From Ectothiorhodospiraceae bacterium (GTDB taxonomy: Bacteria > Pseudomonadota > Gammaproteobacteria > Nitrococcales > AK92), in assembly GCA_029263635.1 (NCBI GenBank), contig JAJUFY010000010.1, forward strand, positions 1 through 16,383: a stretch of DNA of 16,383 nucleotides, read 5' to 3'. A program made the translations under genes and the position numbers. Below are positions 1 to 9,600 of the stretch, in pieces. The notes under the pieces were generated by a model. The model saw only the letters and a list, made by a program, of their open reading frames with translations, did no database searches and had not been told where the DNA came from. Each line of letters opens with the position of its first letter. The first letter of the stretch is position 1.

Positions 1-1146
1 CCGGTCGAGCTCGATCAGCCACAGCTCCCCGCCCCGCCGCTCGCTCAGCCGCGGCGCCGGATCGGCCGGGCCGGTGTGCAGGCCGTCGTAGTCGAAGCTC
101 AGTTCGGAACGTTCCCGGCCTGCGCCCAAGAGATGCAGGCAGACCGCCGGCGCGACGTCGCTGCGCTCGATCCGCTTGAGCTGCGCCGGCAGCGGCAGAG
201 GCCGGGGCAGCGGCAGCGCCTGCAGCCGCTGGCTGGCCTCCTCGGCAGCCGCCGGCGACAGCACCGGCGCGGCGGCCAGTGCCGCCGCCAACCGGTCCGG
301 CAGCTCGGTGCGAATCGGTCCGGCCACGGCGGCCTCGGAGTCGACGTACCACAACGGCAGGGTGGGCAGCACCTCGGCTGGCGGATCGAGCCGCAGCCGC
401 AGCTGCTGGCCGCCGTCGGCTTCGGTATGCCATTCGAAGTGCCCGAGCCGGGGCGGCCCTGCCGACAGCGGCGGGCTGTCCTTGGCTTGCCAGTGGCAGC
501 GGCCGGTGGCGAGCAGGGCCGGCAACAGCTGGTCCCAGGCCGGCTGCTCGCCGAGATAGGGCGATTCCTGCAGCCATTCCAGCTCGCGCAGCAGCCGCAG
601 GTCGACCGGCCGCACGAAGCGGGCCACACCGTACGGGTTGCCGCGATAGGTCGATGCGGCTCCATAGCCGCCGTCCTTGAGCAGGCGGACCCGCGTCGGG
701 GTGACGACGACCTGGGCGACGCCGGTGCGATCGCGACGGGTATCGAGCAGGTAGAGCAGCCGGTCCCTCACCTCCGGCGGATAGGCATCGGCATCGGCGA
801 GGGCGGCCTCCACACTGTTCAGCCAGCGCTGGGCGTGCTCGTCCACGGCGCCGGCACGGGCGTTTCCTTGCCGGCCGGCAACGGCCAGCAGCGCCGCTGC
901 GACATGCTTGCAGTTGAAGCCCACCGGGCAGTCGCAGGCGCCGTCGACCTGCAGCCGCTGCCGGCGGTCGCGGCTTAGGAAGATATCGCAGGCATAGACC
1001 ATGCCGCGGCTGCCCTGCACCGTCGCGGCGATGAAATCCTGCTCGACATCGACCCGCAGCACCCGGCCCTGCTGGTAGTAGTGGCGGCCGCGGGAAAGGT
1101 GAGCGGCAGGAATGGCGGCGGCGAGGTCGCGAGCCTTGAGGTCCAT
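1..1146 (-). CDS. SWIM zinc-finger protein, probable SNF2-family DEAD/DEAH helicase (N-terminal part, cut by left edge)
   Basis: An open frame of 382 codons runs from the ATG at 1146 to the left edge without a stop, so only the N-terminal part is present. Residues 71-81 (CDCPVGFNCKH) form a SWIM zinc finger of the CxCx5CxH type, with C71, C73, C79 and H81 as the expected metal ligands. A SWIM domain at this position is typical of large bacterial SNF2/HepA-like helicases of about 1000 residues or more, in which it is thought to bind DNA or protein. The Walker motifs of the ATPase core would lie beyond the window, so the helicase call is an inference. No clear Shine-Dalgarno precedes the ATG, but there is no in-frame ATG or GTG further upstream near it. 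The gene lies 93 nt downstream of recD on the same strand. It could instead be a SWIM protein without a motor domain. Confidence 0.75.
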   Translation of the reverse strand, partial: MDLKARDLAAAIPAAHLSRGRHYYQQGRVLRVDVEQDFIAATVQGSRGMVYACDIFLSRDRRQRLQVDGACDCPVGFNCKHVAAALLAVAGRQGNARAGAVDEHAQRWLNSVEAALADADAYPPEVRDRLLYLLDTRRDRTGVAQVVVTPTRVRLLKDGGYGAASTYRGNPYGVARFVRPVDLRLLRELEWLQESPYLGEQPAWDQLLPALLATGRCHWQAKDSPPLSAGPPRLGHFEWHTEADGGQQLRLRLDPPAEVLPTLPLWYVDSEAAVAGPIRTELPDRLAAALAAAPVLSPAAAEEASQRLQALPLPRPLPLPAQLKRIERSDVAPAVCLHLLGAGRERSELSFDYDGLHTGPADPAPRLSERRGGELWLIELDR

Positions 1147-1171
1147 GGCGGTCGTAACGGCAAAACCAGTG

Positions 1172-1177
1172 ATTTTA
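1172..1177 (-). promoter_or_regulatory. candidate -10 box (TAAAAT) for the SWIM-domain gene
   Basis: On the minus strand TAAAAT matches the sigma-70 -10 consensus at five of six bases and lies in the 93-nt gap between recD and the SWIM-domain gene, in an unusually A/T-rich patch for this window. No convincing -35 box is found at the right spacing, so a separate promoter for the downstream gene is only possible. The alternative is read-through from recCBD. Confidence 0.25.
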
Positions 1178-1239
1178 CCCGAGACCGATCACCTGCGGTG
1201 CAGGCGGATCAAAGGGCCCGTTCCTGCCGCCGCGCCGGC

Positions 1240-3018
1240 CTATCGGACCAGGCGGCAGGCAGCGGTCAGCAGCCGGGGGCTGCCGAAGATCCGTACCGCT
1301 GTCCTGGCGCGGGTCACGGCCGTGTAGAGCAACGCCCGGTTGACGATGGGGGATTCGCGCTCGGGCAGCAGCAACAGGATCCGCCCGAACTCGCTGCCCT
1401 GGGTCTTGTGCACCGTCATGGCGTACACCGTTTCGTGCTCCGGCAACCGGCCCGGGGCAAAAGCCCGCGGCTCCTGCGAACCGGGAAACCAGACCCGCAG
1501 CGTGCCGGCGGCATCGGGCAGGCAGACGCCGACGTCGCCGTTGTAGAGCCCCAGCGCGTAGTCGTTGCGGGTGACCATGACCGGCCGGCCGGGATACCAG
1601 TCGCCGCCGGCGATCGCGCCGGCACGCCGCAGGCTGCGCTCGATCAGCGCATTGACCGCGCCGACCCCGGCCGCGCCCTCGCGGTGGGCGCAGAGGACGC
1701 GGAAGTCGTCCAGCCGCGCCAGCGCTTCGGCCGGCGCGGCCTGCCGGTAGCTGTCGAACCAGGCTCGGATCTCGCGCTGCATGCCGGCATCCAGCCATTG
1801 CCCGTCGCCGCCCGGGTGCCAGCCGGCATCGGCGGCGGCCGGATCGTCGAGTATGGCGAGCGCCTGGGCAGCATCGCCGCGTTTGACGGCCTCGGCGAGG
1901 CGGACGATGTTGCCGGTATTGCGGTGGGTGACCTGCAGCTCGACCACGGTGTCGGCCAGCACCGCTGCCGCCGGCTCTGCTGCAGGGACCGCCATGCCGG
2001 TCGCCGCCGACAGCCACTGCGCGCATTCCGCGCTGAAGCGGTTGGCGCCCTGGCCGGCCAGCTCATCCAATACCGAGCCGGCCTCGACGGCGGCGAGCTG
2101 GTGGGGATCGCCGAGCAGAATGAGCCGGGCATGAGGCGGCAGCGCGTCCACCAGCTTGCACATCAGCGCCAGGTCCACCATGGACGCCTCGTCCAGCACC
2201 AGGCAGTCGACCGGCAACGGGTGCTCGGCGTTGTGCCGGAAAGCGGGGCTGTGCCGGCGCACGCCCAGCAGCCGATGGATGGTGCTGGCGGCTTCCGGCA
2301 CGCCGTCCAGCTCCTCGGCCGGCAGTGTCATGCGCGCCTTGGCGCTGCGGATGGCCTCCGACAGCCGCGCCGCCGCCTTGCCGGTGGGCGCCGCCAGGGC
2401 GATGCGCACGGCCGGGCCGTCGAGCTGCCGCAGCGCGGTGAGAATCTTCACCACGGTGGTGGTCTTGCCGGTGCCGGCGCCGCCGGTGATGATGCTCAGC
2501 CGCCGTTGCAGCGCCAGCGCCGCCGCCAGCCGCTGCCAGTCGATCTCCTCCCCGGGCGGTTCGAACACCCGGTCGAGCTGCGCCCGCACCGCTTCCGGTG
2601 CCGCACCGGTCGCCTCGGCACGGGCTCGCAGCGCCGCCAGCAGCCGCTGCTGGTAGTTCCAGTAGCGGCGCAGATAGAGCCGGCCGTCCTCGGTCAGTAC
2701 CAGCGGCCGCTCCTCCCCATCGGGTCCGGACACCACCGGACTGCCACGCAGCGCTGCCAGCCAGTCCTCCAGCGCCGGCGCCTCCATCGGCGGCGCCTCG
2801 GCCTCCGCCGACCCCAACGCCACAGAGCGGCCGGCGACCTCCGCCAGGGGCAAGCAGACCTCGCCCTGCTCCAGCCGGTAGCTCGCCAGCGCCGCCGCCA
2901 GCCGCAGCTGATCGGCTGCGAAGCCGGTCCGGCCGTCCAGCTCGGCGATCAGTTCGGCAAACCGGCGGTGGAACACGCCCCTGCCGCTGGGGAAGCAGCT
3001 CTTGAGCCAGTCACGCAT
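1240..3018 (-). CDS. recD: RecBCD enzyme (exonuclease V) subunit RecD, 5'-3' helicase
   Basis: RecD is the fast 5'-3' SF1B helicase of RecBCD, which unwinds and resects double-strand ends for RecA-mediated repair. The 592-aa product is close to the usual ~600. Walker A is GGAGTGKTTT with K185, followed by the DEAS motif (LVLDEASMVDL), a GDPHQLAAVEAG motif, VTHRNTGNIVRL, and C-terminal TVHKTQGSEF and YTAVTRAR motifs. The N-terminal ~120 residues match the RecB-contacting region in placement. I chose ATG 3018 (MRDWLKSCF) because GGGGAGAAGG lies just upstream and it overlaps the end of recB by 8 nt. A possible in-frame ATG at 3045 has no ribosome site. Translation is probably coupled to recB. 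No motif is missing. Confidence 0.96.
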   Translation of the reverse strand: MRDWLKSCFPSGRGVFHRRFAELIAELDGRTGFAADQLRLAAALASYRLEQGEVCLPLAEVAGRSVALGSAEAEAPPMEAPALEDWLAALRGSPVVSGPDGEERPLVLTEDGRLYLRRYWNYQQRLLAALRARAEATGAAPEAVRAQLDRVFEPPGEEIDWQRLAAALALQRRLSIITGGAGTGKTTTVVKILTALRQLDGPAVRIALAAPTGKAAARLSEAIRSAKARMTLPAEELDGVPEAASTIHRLLGVRRHSPAFRHNAEHPLPVDCLVLDEASMVDLALMCKLVDALPPHARLILLGDPHQLAAVEAGSVLDELAGQGANRFSAECAQWLSAATGMAVPAAEPAAAVLADTVVELQVTHRNTGNIVRLAEAVKRGDAAQALAILDDPAAADAGWHPGGDGQWLDAGMQREIRAWFDSYRQAAPAEALARLDDFRVLCAHREGAAGVGAVNALIERSLRRAGAIAGGDWYPGRPVMVTRNDYALGLYNGDVGVCLPDAAGTLRVWFPGSQEPRAFAPGRLPEHETVYAMTVHKTQGSEFGRILLLLPERESPIVNRALLYTAVTRARTAVRIFGSPRLLTAACRLVR

Positions 3019-6000
3019 GAGCCTTCTCCCCGGCGTAATAGTCATCCAGCGCCGCGATCAGCGCCACGGGAGGCCTGGCGGCGTATACGCCGGCGCCCGG
3101 CTGCTGCGGATGCATGCCGCGCAGGAACAGGTAGAAGGCCCCGCCCAGGTGCTGCTCATAGCTGTAGCCCGGCAGCCGGGCGGCCAGATGCCGGTGCAGG
3201 GCGAGCGTGTAGATCAGCAGCTGGAGGTCGTAGGCCTCCTCGGCCATCACCGTAGCGAGCTTGTCCGGCGCGTAGTCGGCGTAGTCATCGCCGAGGTGGT
3301 TGGACTTGAAGTCGGCCAGGTAGTAGCGGCCCTGGTGCCGGAACACCAGGTCGATGGCGCCGGTCATCAGGCCGGCCGGCGGCGCGCCGTCGAGCAGCCG
3401 CAGCGCCCGCTCCCAGCCATCGCCGGCCACGCCGCGCTGCCGCAGGTAGCCGGCCAGGGCGCCGGACCGACCGGCCAGCGGAAAATGGAAGTTCAGCTCC
3501 GGCAGCCGCGCCGGGCGAGGAATGGCGGCCAAGCACAGGCCATCCGCAGCGAGGGGTGTGGCGACGATCCGCTCGATCGCATCCAGCAGCACATTCGTCC
3601 AGCGCTCGGCCTGGATCCGGTAGCGCGCCGCCAGGCGGGCGATCTCCGCCGCCAGCGCCGCGCGGTCAATGGCGGCGAAATCCACCGATTCCAGCAGCGC
3701 GTGCAGGAAGGACCCGGCCAGCCGGCCGCGGGTGAAGGCGAAGAAATCGTCGCCGGCTTCGACGGCGACCGGCACCGCACGGTCGTCGTCGGCCCGCAGC
3801 TCCCGCTCCGGCCGCCCCTGGCTGAGCGCGCTGTAGCTGGCAATCGCCCAGTTGCGAACGATCCGCCCGCTGAAGGGCCGGGGCGCGAGCGCGGGGGTCT
3901 CCGTCGGCGGCGCGTAGCGGCATGCCGGCCGCGGCAGCCGCAGCGCGCCGAAGCGGCCCGGCCGGGCGGCGGCATAGGCTTCCAGGGCCGCGGCCATGGC
4001 ATCCGAATCGGCATAGGCCGACTCCTCCAGCCGCAGCAGCCGGGCCAGCGCCGACTTCGCCGAATCGGCCCGCTTGCCGCGCCCGCCGATGGCGCCGAAG
4101 GCGACGTAGCACTGGTACTGGGCGCGGGTGAGCGCCACGTACAGCAGCCGCATTTCCTCCTGCGCCGCCTCCAGCCCGGCCTGCCGCTGATGGCGCCTGT
4201 AGTGGTCCTGGTAGTCCGGCAGGTCCTTGTTGCCGAGCTCGATGGCAGCCTTGCCGTCCTCGGTGTGGAAGACGAATGGCGCCGACGGCGCCTTGCCGCT
4301 GCTCCACAGGAACGGGCAGAACACGATCGGGTACTGCAACCCCTTGCTCTTGTGGACGGTGACGATCTTGACCAGCTTCTCGTCGCTCTCCAGCCGCAGC
4401 TCGCGCGCCTCGCCCACCCGCAGCTGCGGATCGCGCTGGCGGGCCAGCCATTTGACCAGCCCGGCCATGCCCAGCGCCTCGCGGCTGCTGACCTCCTGCA
4501 GCACCTCGATCAGATGCAGCACGTTGGTCAGCCGCCGCTCGCCGCCGTCGCTGCGCACCAGCGTCTCGGCCACGCTCGGGCCGCCCGCCGCGTCGTGCAG
4601 CCAGTGCTGCAGCATGGCCGCCACCCCCTGCTCGCGCCAGCGTGCCTGATAGTCCAGGAAGCGGTGATACCAGCGCTCCCACTCCGGCCCGCCCTCGCGC
4701 ACGGCGAGCACGGTGGCGGCATCCTGCCCCAGGAGGGGGCAGGCCAGCGCGGTCGGCAGCGCATTGCGGTCGCCGGGATCGGCAATTGCCCGCAGCAGCC
4801 GTTCGAGCTCGTGGGCCTCGTCGCTGTCGAACAGGCTGTCCTGGGCGTACTCGACGCTGCGCACGCCGCAGGCCGCGAGCGCCTCGCGCATCAGCCGGCC
4901 TTCCTTGTGGCTGCGCACCAGCACGGCGATATCGGCGGGCTCCACCGGGCGCGTCTCGAGGCACAGGCGGCCGGCCTGGCCCAGGTTCAGCAGATGGGCG
5001 ATCTGATAGGCCGTGTGCCGGGCGATGAACTGCCGGGCCGGGCCGGCTCTCATCGGCGCCCCCGGCACGGCCATCAGCTGGAAAGGCGCCTGCGGCTCGC
5101 CGTCGAGCCGCACATGGTGCTCGGCGATGCGGCCGGCGGCTTCCACCGGCAGGAAGGGAATGGCGTCATGGCCGAACGTCGGTACCTCGCCGTCCTCGAA
5201 CAGGCCGTTGACGGCCTTCACCAGCCCGGCCACCGAGCGGTGGTTGCGGCCCAGCGTGTAGGCGCGGCCGGGATCGACCTGACGGCGGGCGCCGATATAG
5301 GTGTAGATGTCGCCGCCGCGGAAGCCGTAGATGGCCTGCTTGGGGTCGCCGATCATGAACAGCGTGCCGCCGCGCGGGCGGTAGATGGTCTCGAAGATCC
5401 GGTACTGAACGGGATCGGTGTCCTGGAACTCGTCGATCAGCGCGATCGGGTAGCGGGCGTGCAGCCGCGCCCCGAGCTCGGGGTTGCGCGCGAGCGCCTG
5501 GGCGACATCGTTCAGCAGATCGTCGAAGCTCTGCAGCTGGCGCTGCTGCTTGAGCCGGCGCAGGCAATCGGCGGTAGCGCGGAAAAACGCCTGCTTCCAG
5601 ACCTGCAGCCGCACTGCCAGGGCCGAACGGCAGCGCTCGGCGGCAAGCAGGAACTCCTCGCAGGCCTGGAAGAAGCCGTGCTCGTCCGGCGGCGGCGTCT
5701 GGCCCTTCTTGACCTTGTTGATCTGCGAGAGGCGGAAGTAGGCGAGCGCGCTCAGGTCATGGGTGGTGAACGCGAATTCCTCTGCCGCGAAAAACAGGTG
5801 CGCCGGCGCGAACAGGCTCTCCGGCCGGGTATGCAGCACGGCGTTGGCGGCATAGGCGCCGCGAGCCTCCAGCATCCGCTCGCGCAGCGCCTCGTGGCAG
5901 CCCTGCCAGCGCTCGCGCAGCGCCCGGTAGGCGGTGTTAAGCTCGGCCAGCGGTGCCGCCTCGGCGTCGCCCGGCAGCACCGGGTACCACTGCGACTCGG

Positions 6001-6631
6001 GCTTGCCGAGCACCAGCCGGGCCTGGTCGGCAAGCCTGGCCGGGGTGATCTCGGCGCTGGCCAGATAGGCGGCAAACTCGGGGTCCAGCTCGGCGACCTG
6101 CCGGCGCCAGACATCTTCCACGGCATCGCGGATCAGGCCGCGGTCGTCCTGGGTCAGCTCCAGCTCGAACAGGCTGCCGGCGTCGAAGGTGTTCTCCTGC
6201 AGCACCCGCTGGCAGAAGCCGTGGATGGTGAAGATCGCGGCCTCGTCGAAGCGGCGCAGCTGGGTGGTGAGATAGCGCGCCAGCTCGGTGCGGGCCTCCT
6301 CGCCCTGGTGGCTTTCCAGTAGTCCGGCCAGGAAGGCGTCGTGCTCGCCGCAGCTGCCCTGCTCCAGCGCGGCGATGGCCTCGCGCAGCCGGCTGCGGAT
6401 GCGCTCGCGCAGCTCCTGGGTGGCGGCTTCGGTGAAAGTCACCACCAGCACGTTGGGAATGGCCAGCTCTGCCGTGCTGTCGCGGAACGCCAGCAGGGCG
6501 CGCAGGAACAGCGCGGTGATGTTGTAGGTCTTGCCGGTGCCGGCGCTGGCCTCGATCAGGTTGATGCCGTCGAGCGCCACCGTGCCCGGATCCAGTTCCC
6601 GCGGCGGCATGGCGTGGCCAGGGTGGTTCAT
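3011..6631 (-). CDS. recB: RecBCD enzyme (exonuclease V) subunit RecB, 3'-5' helicase and nuclease
   Basis: RecB is the SF1A helicase and sole nuclease of RecBCD; after Chi recognition it loads RecA. The 1206-aa product compares with 1180 in E. coli. Helicase motifs run in order: Walker A EASAGTGKT with K34, motif II IDEFQDTDPVQY, motif III GDPKQAIYGFRGGD, motif V TVHKSKGLQYP and motif VI YVALTRAQ. The C-terminal nuclease has GAIDLVF...YYLADFKSN, giving D1094, D1107 and K1109. These have exactly the spacing of E. coli D1067, D1080 and K1082, so the nuclease should be active. The start at 6631 overlaps the recC stop (ATGA) and has the strong Shine-Dalgarno AGGAGGTGA. No protease gene (ptrA) lies between recC and recB, unlike in enterobacteria. 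Confidence 0.98.
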   Translation of the reverse strand: MNHPGHAMPPRELDPGTVALDGINLIEASAGTGKTYNITALFLRALLAFRDSTAELAIPNVLVVTFTEAATQELRERIRSRLREAIAALEQGSCGEHDAFLAGLLESHQGEEARTELARYLTTQLRRFDEAAIFTIHGFCQRVLQENTFDAGSLFELELTQDDRGLIRDAVEDVWRRQVAELDPEFAAYLASAEITPARLADQARLVLGKPESQWYPVLPGDAEAAPLAELNTAYRALRERWQGCHEALRERMLEARGAYAANAVLHTRPESLFAPAHLFFAAEEFAFTTHDLSALAYFRLSQINKVKKGQTPPPDEHGFFQACEEFLLAAERCRSALAVRLQVWKQAFFRATADCLRRLKQQRQLQSFDDLLNDVAQALARNPELGARLHARYPIALIDEFQDTDPVQYRIFETIYRPRGGTLFMIGDPKQAIYGFRGGDIYTYIGARRQVDPGRAYTLGRNHRSVAGLVKAVNGLFEDGEVPTFGHDAIPFLPVEAAGRIAEHHVRLDGEPQAPFQLMAVPGAPMRAGPARQFIARHTAYQIAHLLNLGQAGRLCLETRPVEPADIAVLVRSHKEGRLMREALAACGVRSVEYAQDSLFDSDEAHELERLLRAIADPGDRNALPTALACPLLGQDAATVLAVREGGPEWERWYHRFLDYQARWREQGVAAMLQHWLHDAAGGPSVAETLVRSDGGERRLTNVLHLIEVLQEVSSREALGMAGLVKWLARQRDPQLRVGEARELRLESDEKLVKIVTVHKSKGLQYPIVFCPFLWSSGKAPSAPFVFHTEDGKAAIELGNKDLPDYQDHYRRHQRQAGLEAAQEEMRLLYVALTRAQYQCYVAFGAIGGRGKRADSAKSALARLLRLEESAYADSDAMAAALEAYAAARPGRFGALRLPRPACRYAPPTETPALAPRPFSGRIVRNWAIASYSALSQGRPERELRADDDRAVPVAVEAGDDFFAFTRGRLAGSFLHALLESVDFAAIDRAALAAEIARLAARYRIQAERWTNVLLDAIERIVATPLAADGLCLAAIPRPARLPELNFHFPLAGRSGALAGYLRQRGVAGDGWERALRLLDGAPPAGLMTGAIDLVFRHQGRYYLADFKSNHLGDDYADYAPDKLATVMAEEAYDLQLLIYTLALHRHLAARLPGYSYEQHLGGAFYLFLRGMHPQQPGAGVYAARPPVALIAALDDYYAGEKAHA

Positions 6632-9600
6632 GCGCTCACCTCCTCGGCCGCCTCAGCGCCGCTGTAGTGCAGCACCCAGCTGAACACCCGCTCGGCCAGG
6701 GCGCAGAAGGTCTCGTCCAGCGGATCGCGGCCGCGGAAGGCGAACTGCAGCACCGGGTCGTCCGACTCGGGCAGGCGCTCCGCCGCCCAGACCGCCTCCC
6801 GCGCCAGCTCCAGCGCTTCTTCCGCGGACTTGCCCGCCGCGATCTGCCGGGCGTAGTGGCAGGCGGTTTCGGGGAACAGCGGCAGCGGCGCGTGCAGCCC
6901 CTGCCAGTACAGGCCGACCAGCTCGGCCAGATGCTCACGCGCCTCCTCGGCCGGCAGCGGCCGCAGCCGGTGGGTCGTCTTCTTGTCCAGCCAGAAGCTC
7001 TCGCCGGCCTGCTCGGGGCTGCGGCAGAGCTGCAGGGCCAGGTGCGAGATCCACAGATCCAGCCAGTCGCGGCCCTTGATCTCGGCATAGCGGTAGTCGA
7101 CCCGGCCGACGCTGGTGATGCCGTCCAGCAGCCCGCTCAGCCGGAAGCGTTGCCCATCGGCTTCCAGCGTCAGGTCGAGGTGCAGGGGGGAAGCGGGGCT
7201 GGCATCCAGCGCCCGGATCCGCTCGGCGAAGCCTTCGCACTCGGCCGCCAGCCGGTCGTAGAGGAAGCGCCCCATCTGCCCCGGCGGCACCGCGCCACGG
7301 GCCTGGTGGATGGCGAGCCGGGCGGCCAGCGACTCGCCGGCCTGATGCTCGGCGAGCAGGCGGGAACGCAGGATGGCCGCCTCGCGGTGATCGAGCTCGA
7401 ACAGCTCGCGGTCCTGCAGCTCCTCGGCCTCGTGCAGCCGCACCCCCAGCCGCTCGGCGAGCAGGAACCGGGCCGGATGGCGGAAGAAACGGATCAGCTG
7501 CTCCAGTGTCAGCTGCCGCCAGCCCTCCGCGGGCGGCGGCAGCGGCTGGTCGAAGAAAGCCGCAGGCGCTTCGGCCTGCCCCTGCACCAGGGTGCGGGCG
7601 ACGGCGCAGTGGCGCTCGGAATGGCTGTGCAGCCGCGCATCCAGGCCGAAGTAGCGCGGACTGAACGGTTGCAGCGGATGGCGGCGGACCCAGTGGTCGA
7701 GCAGCCGCTCGCGCCGCGTCTCGGCATCCGCCTCGTCGATACCAGCCACCTCGAAGTTGTCGATCAGGTAATCCAGCAGTTCGCTCAGGATCACTGACGG
7801 CTGGCTTTCGCTGTTGTCGCGGGTGCTGTAGCCGACGTAGCTCAGATACAGCGCCTCGCGCGCCGACAGCAGCGCCTCCAGGAACAGGTAGCGGTCTTCG
7901 TCGCGGTGCACCCGATCGCCCCTGCGCGGATGCCGGGCGACCAGATCGAAATCAGCGGCCGGACGGCGGCGCGGGTAATCGGCGTCGTTGAGGCCCAGCA
8001 GGCCGATGAAGCGGAACGGCAGCGCCCGCATCGGCACCATGCCGGCGAAAGTCACGCAGCCGACCAGGAAGCTGCCGCCGCGGCCACGCTGGCTGAGCGC
8101 GCCGGCGAGCTGCTGGCGGAACACGGCGGCAGGCACCGGCTCGTCGAAGCCGGCCGCTTCGGCCTGCTGCTGCAGATCCGCCAGCGCGGCCTGGATCAGA
8201 TGGGCGTCGTCGGCTTCGCGGTCCAGGTCGATGAAACGCCCCAGCGCGCTGCCGATCCGCTCGCACCACACCGGCAGCGGGTGCTCGGCACGCAGCAGCT
8301 GCGCCAGCTCGAGCAGGGCCTCGTAGAAGGCCAGCAGCTTGCCGGCGGTCTCGGCGTCGCTGCCTTCGATATCGTCGTAGGGCAGCTCGCCGGCGAACAG
8401 GCTGCGCTCGCCGAGCGGCAGCGCGTAGCCCAGCAGCAGGCGCCTGAAGCCGGCCTCCCAGGTGCCATCCGGGGTCGGCGGCAGCCCGTGGCGGGCGCGG
8501 TCGGCGCGGTCCAGGCCCCAACGGATGCCGGTCTCGCGCAGCCAGTGCTCGATCAGCGGCAGCTCGTCGGCGCTGATGCCGAAGCGGGCGCGCACCGGCG
8601 GGCTCTGCAGCAGATCGAACATTACCGGCGCCGTGAAGCGGCCGCGCTCGCACTCGAGCAGGGCCAGGAAGCCGCGCACGACATCGCTCTCGGCCTTGAG
8701 CGTGCGGTCGGCGATGGTGTACGGGATGCGCCGGGCTTCGTCCTCGGGAGCACCGAATACGGCATGGATGTAGGGCGCGTAGGTCTCGATGTCCGGCGTC
8801 ATCACCAGCACGTCGCGCGGGGCGAGCGTGGGGTCGGCGGCGAAGCGGGCCAGCAGCTCGTCGTAGAGCGCCTGCACTTCCCGCATCGGGCTGTGACAGG
8901 CATGCACGGTGAGCGAACCGTCGTCGGCGGCGAGCTGCGGCCGCTCGTCGGCGGTCCGCGCGGTGAGGGTGAGGATATCGCGCTGCAGCAGGCCCAGGCA
9001 GTGCGACGCGGCGGGCTCGATGAAGTGCGCCTCGTCGTCGCTGGCCACGCCGTCCAGCAGCTCGCTCCAGTGCAGCGCGAAGGCGTCGCGCCCCAGCTTG
9101 CCGAGCGAGGCCAGCAGCGGGTTGCCTTCCTCCAGAGCCTCCACCGGCGCCGGCCGGCCCTGCTTGCGCCAGTAGTTCTCGAAGCGGTCGCGGGTCTTGG
9201 CGGTGACGATGTCGGCCCAGTACTCCCGGCAGGGATTGAGCCAGAAAAAGTGCACCTCGCGCTGCTCGGCAACCCGGCGCAGCAGTCCCAGATAGGCCGG
9301 CGGCAGGCTGGAGACGCCGAACACGCAGAGCCGCTCCGGCAGCGCCTCCAGCACCGGCGCCGGATCGCCCAGTTCCATGAACTCCTGCCATAGCCGCGCC
9401 CGATGCGGCTCGTCGGTCTGCACCAGTCGCCGCCACAGCGCCGCCTGCCAGGCCTCCTCCGGGCCCAGGCCTAGGCTCTCGCCCGCCTCCCAGGCCAGCA
9501 GCCAATCGGGGCGGTAGACCAGGTACTGGTCATAGACATCGGTGATGCGCTGGGCGAGCTGGTGACGGCGCTGGGCCGGCAGCTCGCCGGCGAGGTAGCG

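Noticed and set aside
2097..2104. GCTGGTGG octamer (E. coli Chi), also on the minus strand at 14324-14331
   Set aside because: Occurrence is expected by chance in GC-rich coding sequence, and the Chi sequence of this organism is unknown.
1081..3255. 724-codon open frame on the plus strand opposite recD and the SWIM gene
   Set aside because: It crosses two real genes and an intergenic gap on the opposite strand and has low-complexity composition: a shadow frame.
3002..6322. 1106-codon open frame on the plus strand opposite recB
   Set aside because: Full-length recB with all helicase and nuclease motifs is on the other strand. The antisense translation is Gln/Arg/Leu/Ala-rich with no domain or ribosome site, as expected from GC-rich codon bias.
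6667..9505. Several long open frames (6667-7797 and 7906-9393 on plus, 7952-9505 on minus) overlapping recC
   Set aside because: recC is intact and recognisable in its own frame. The others have no domain content and composition typical of shadow frames.
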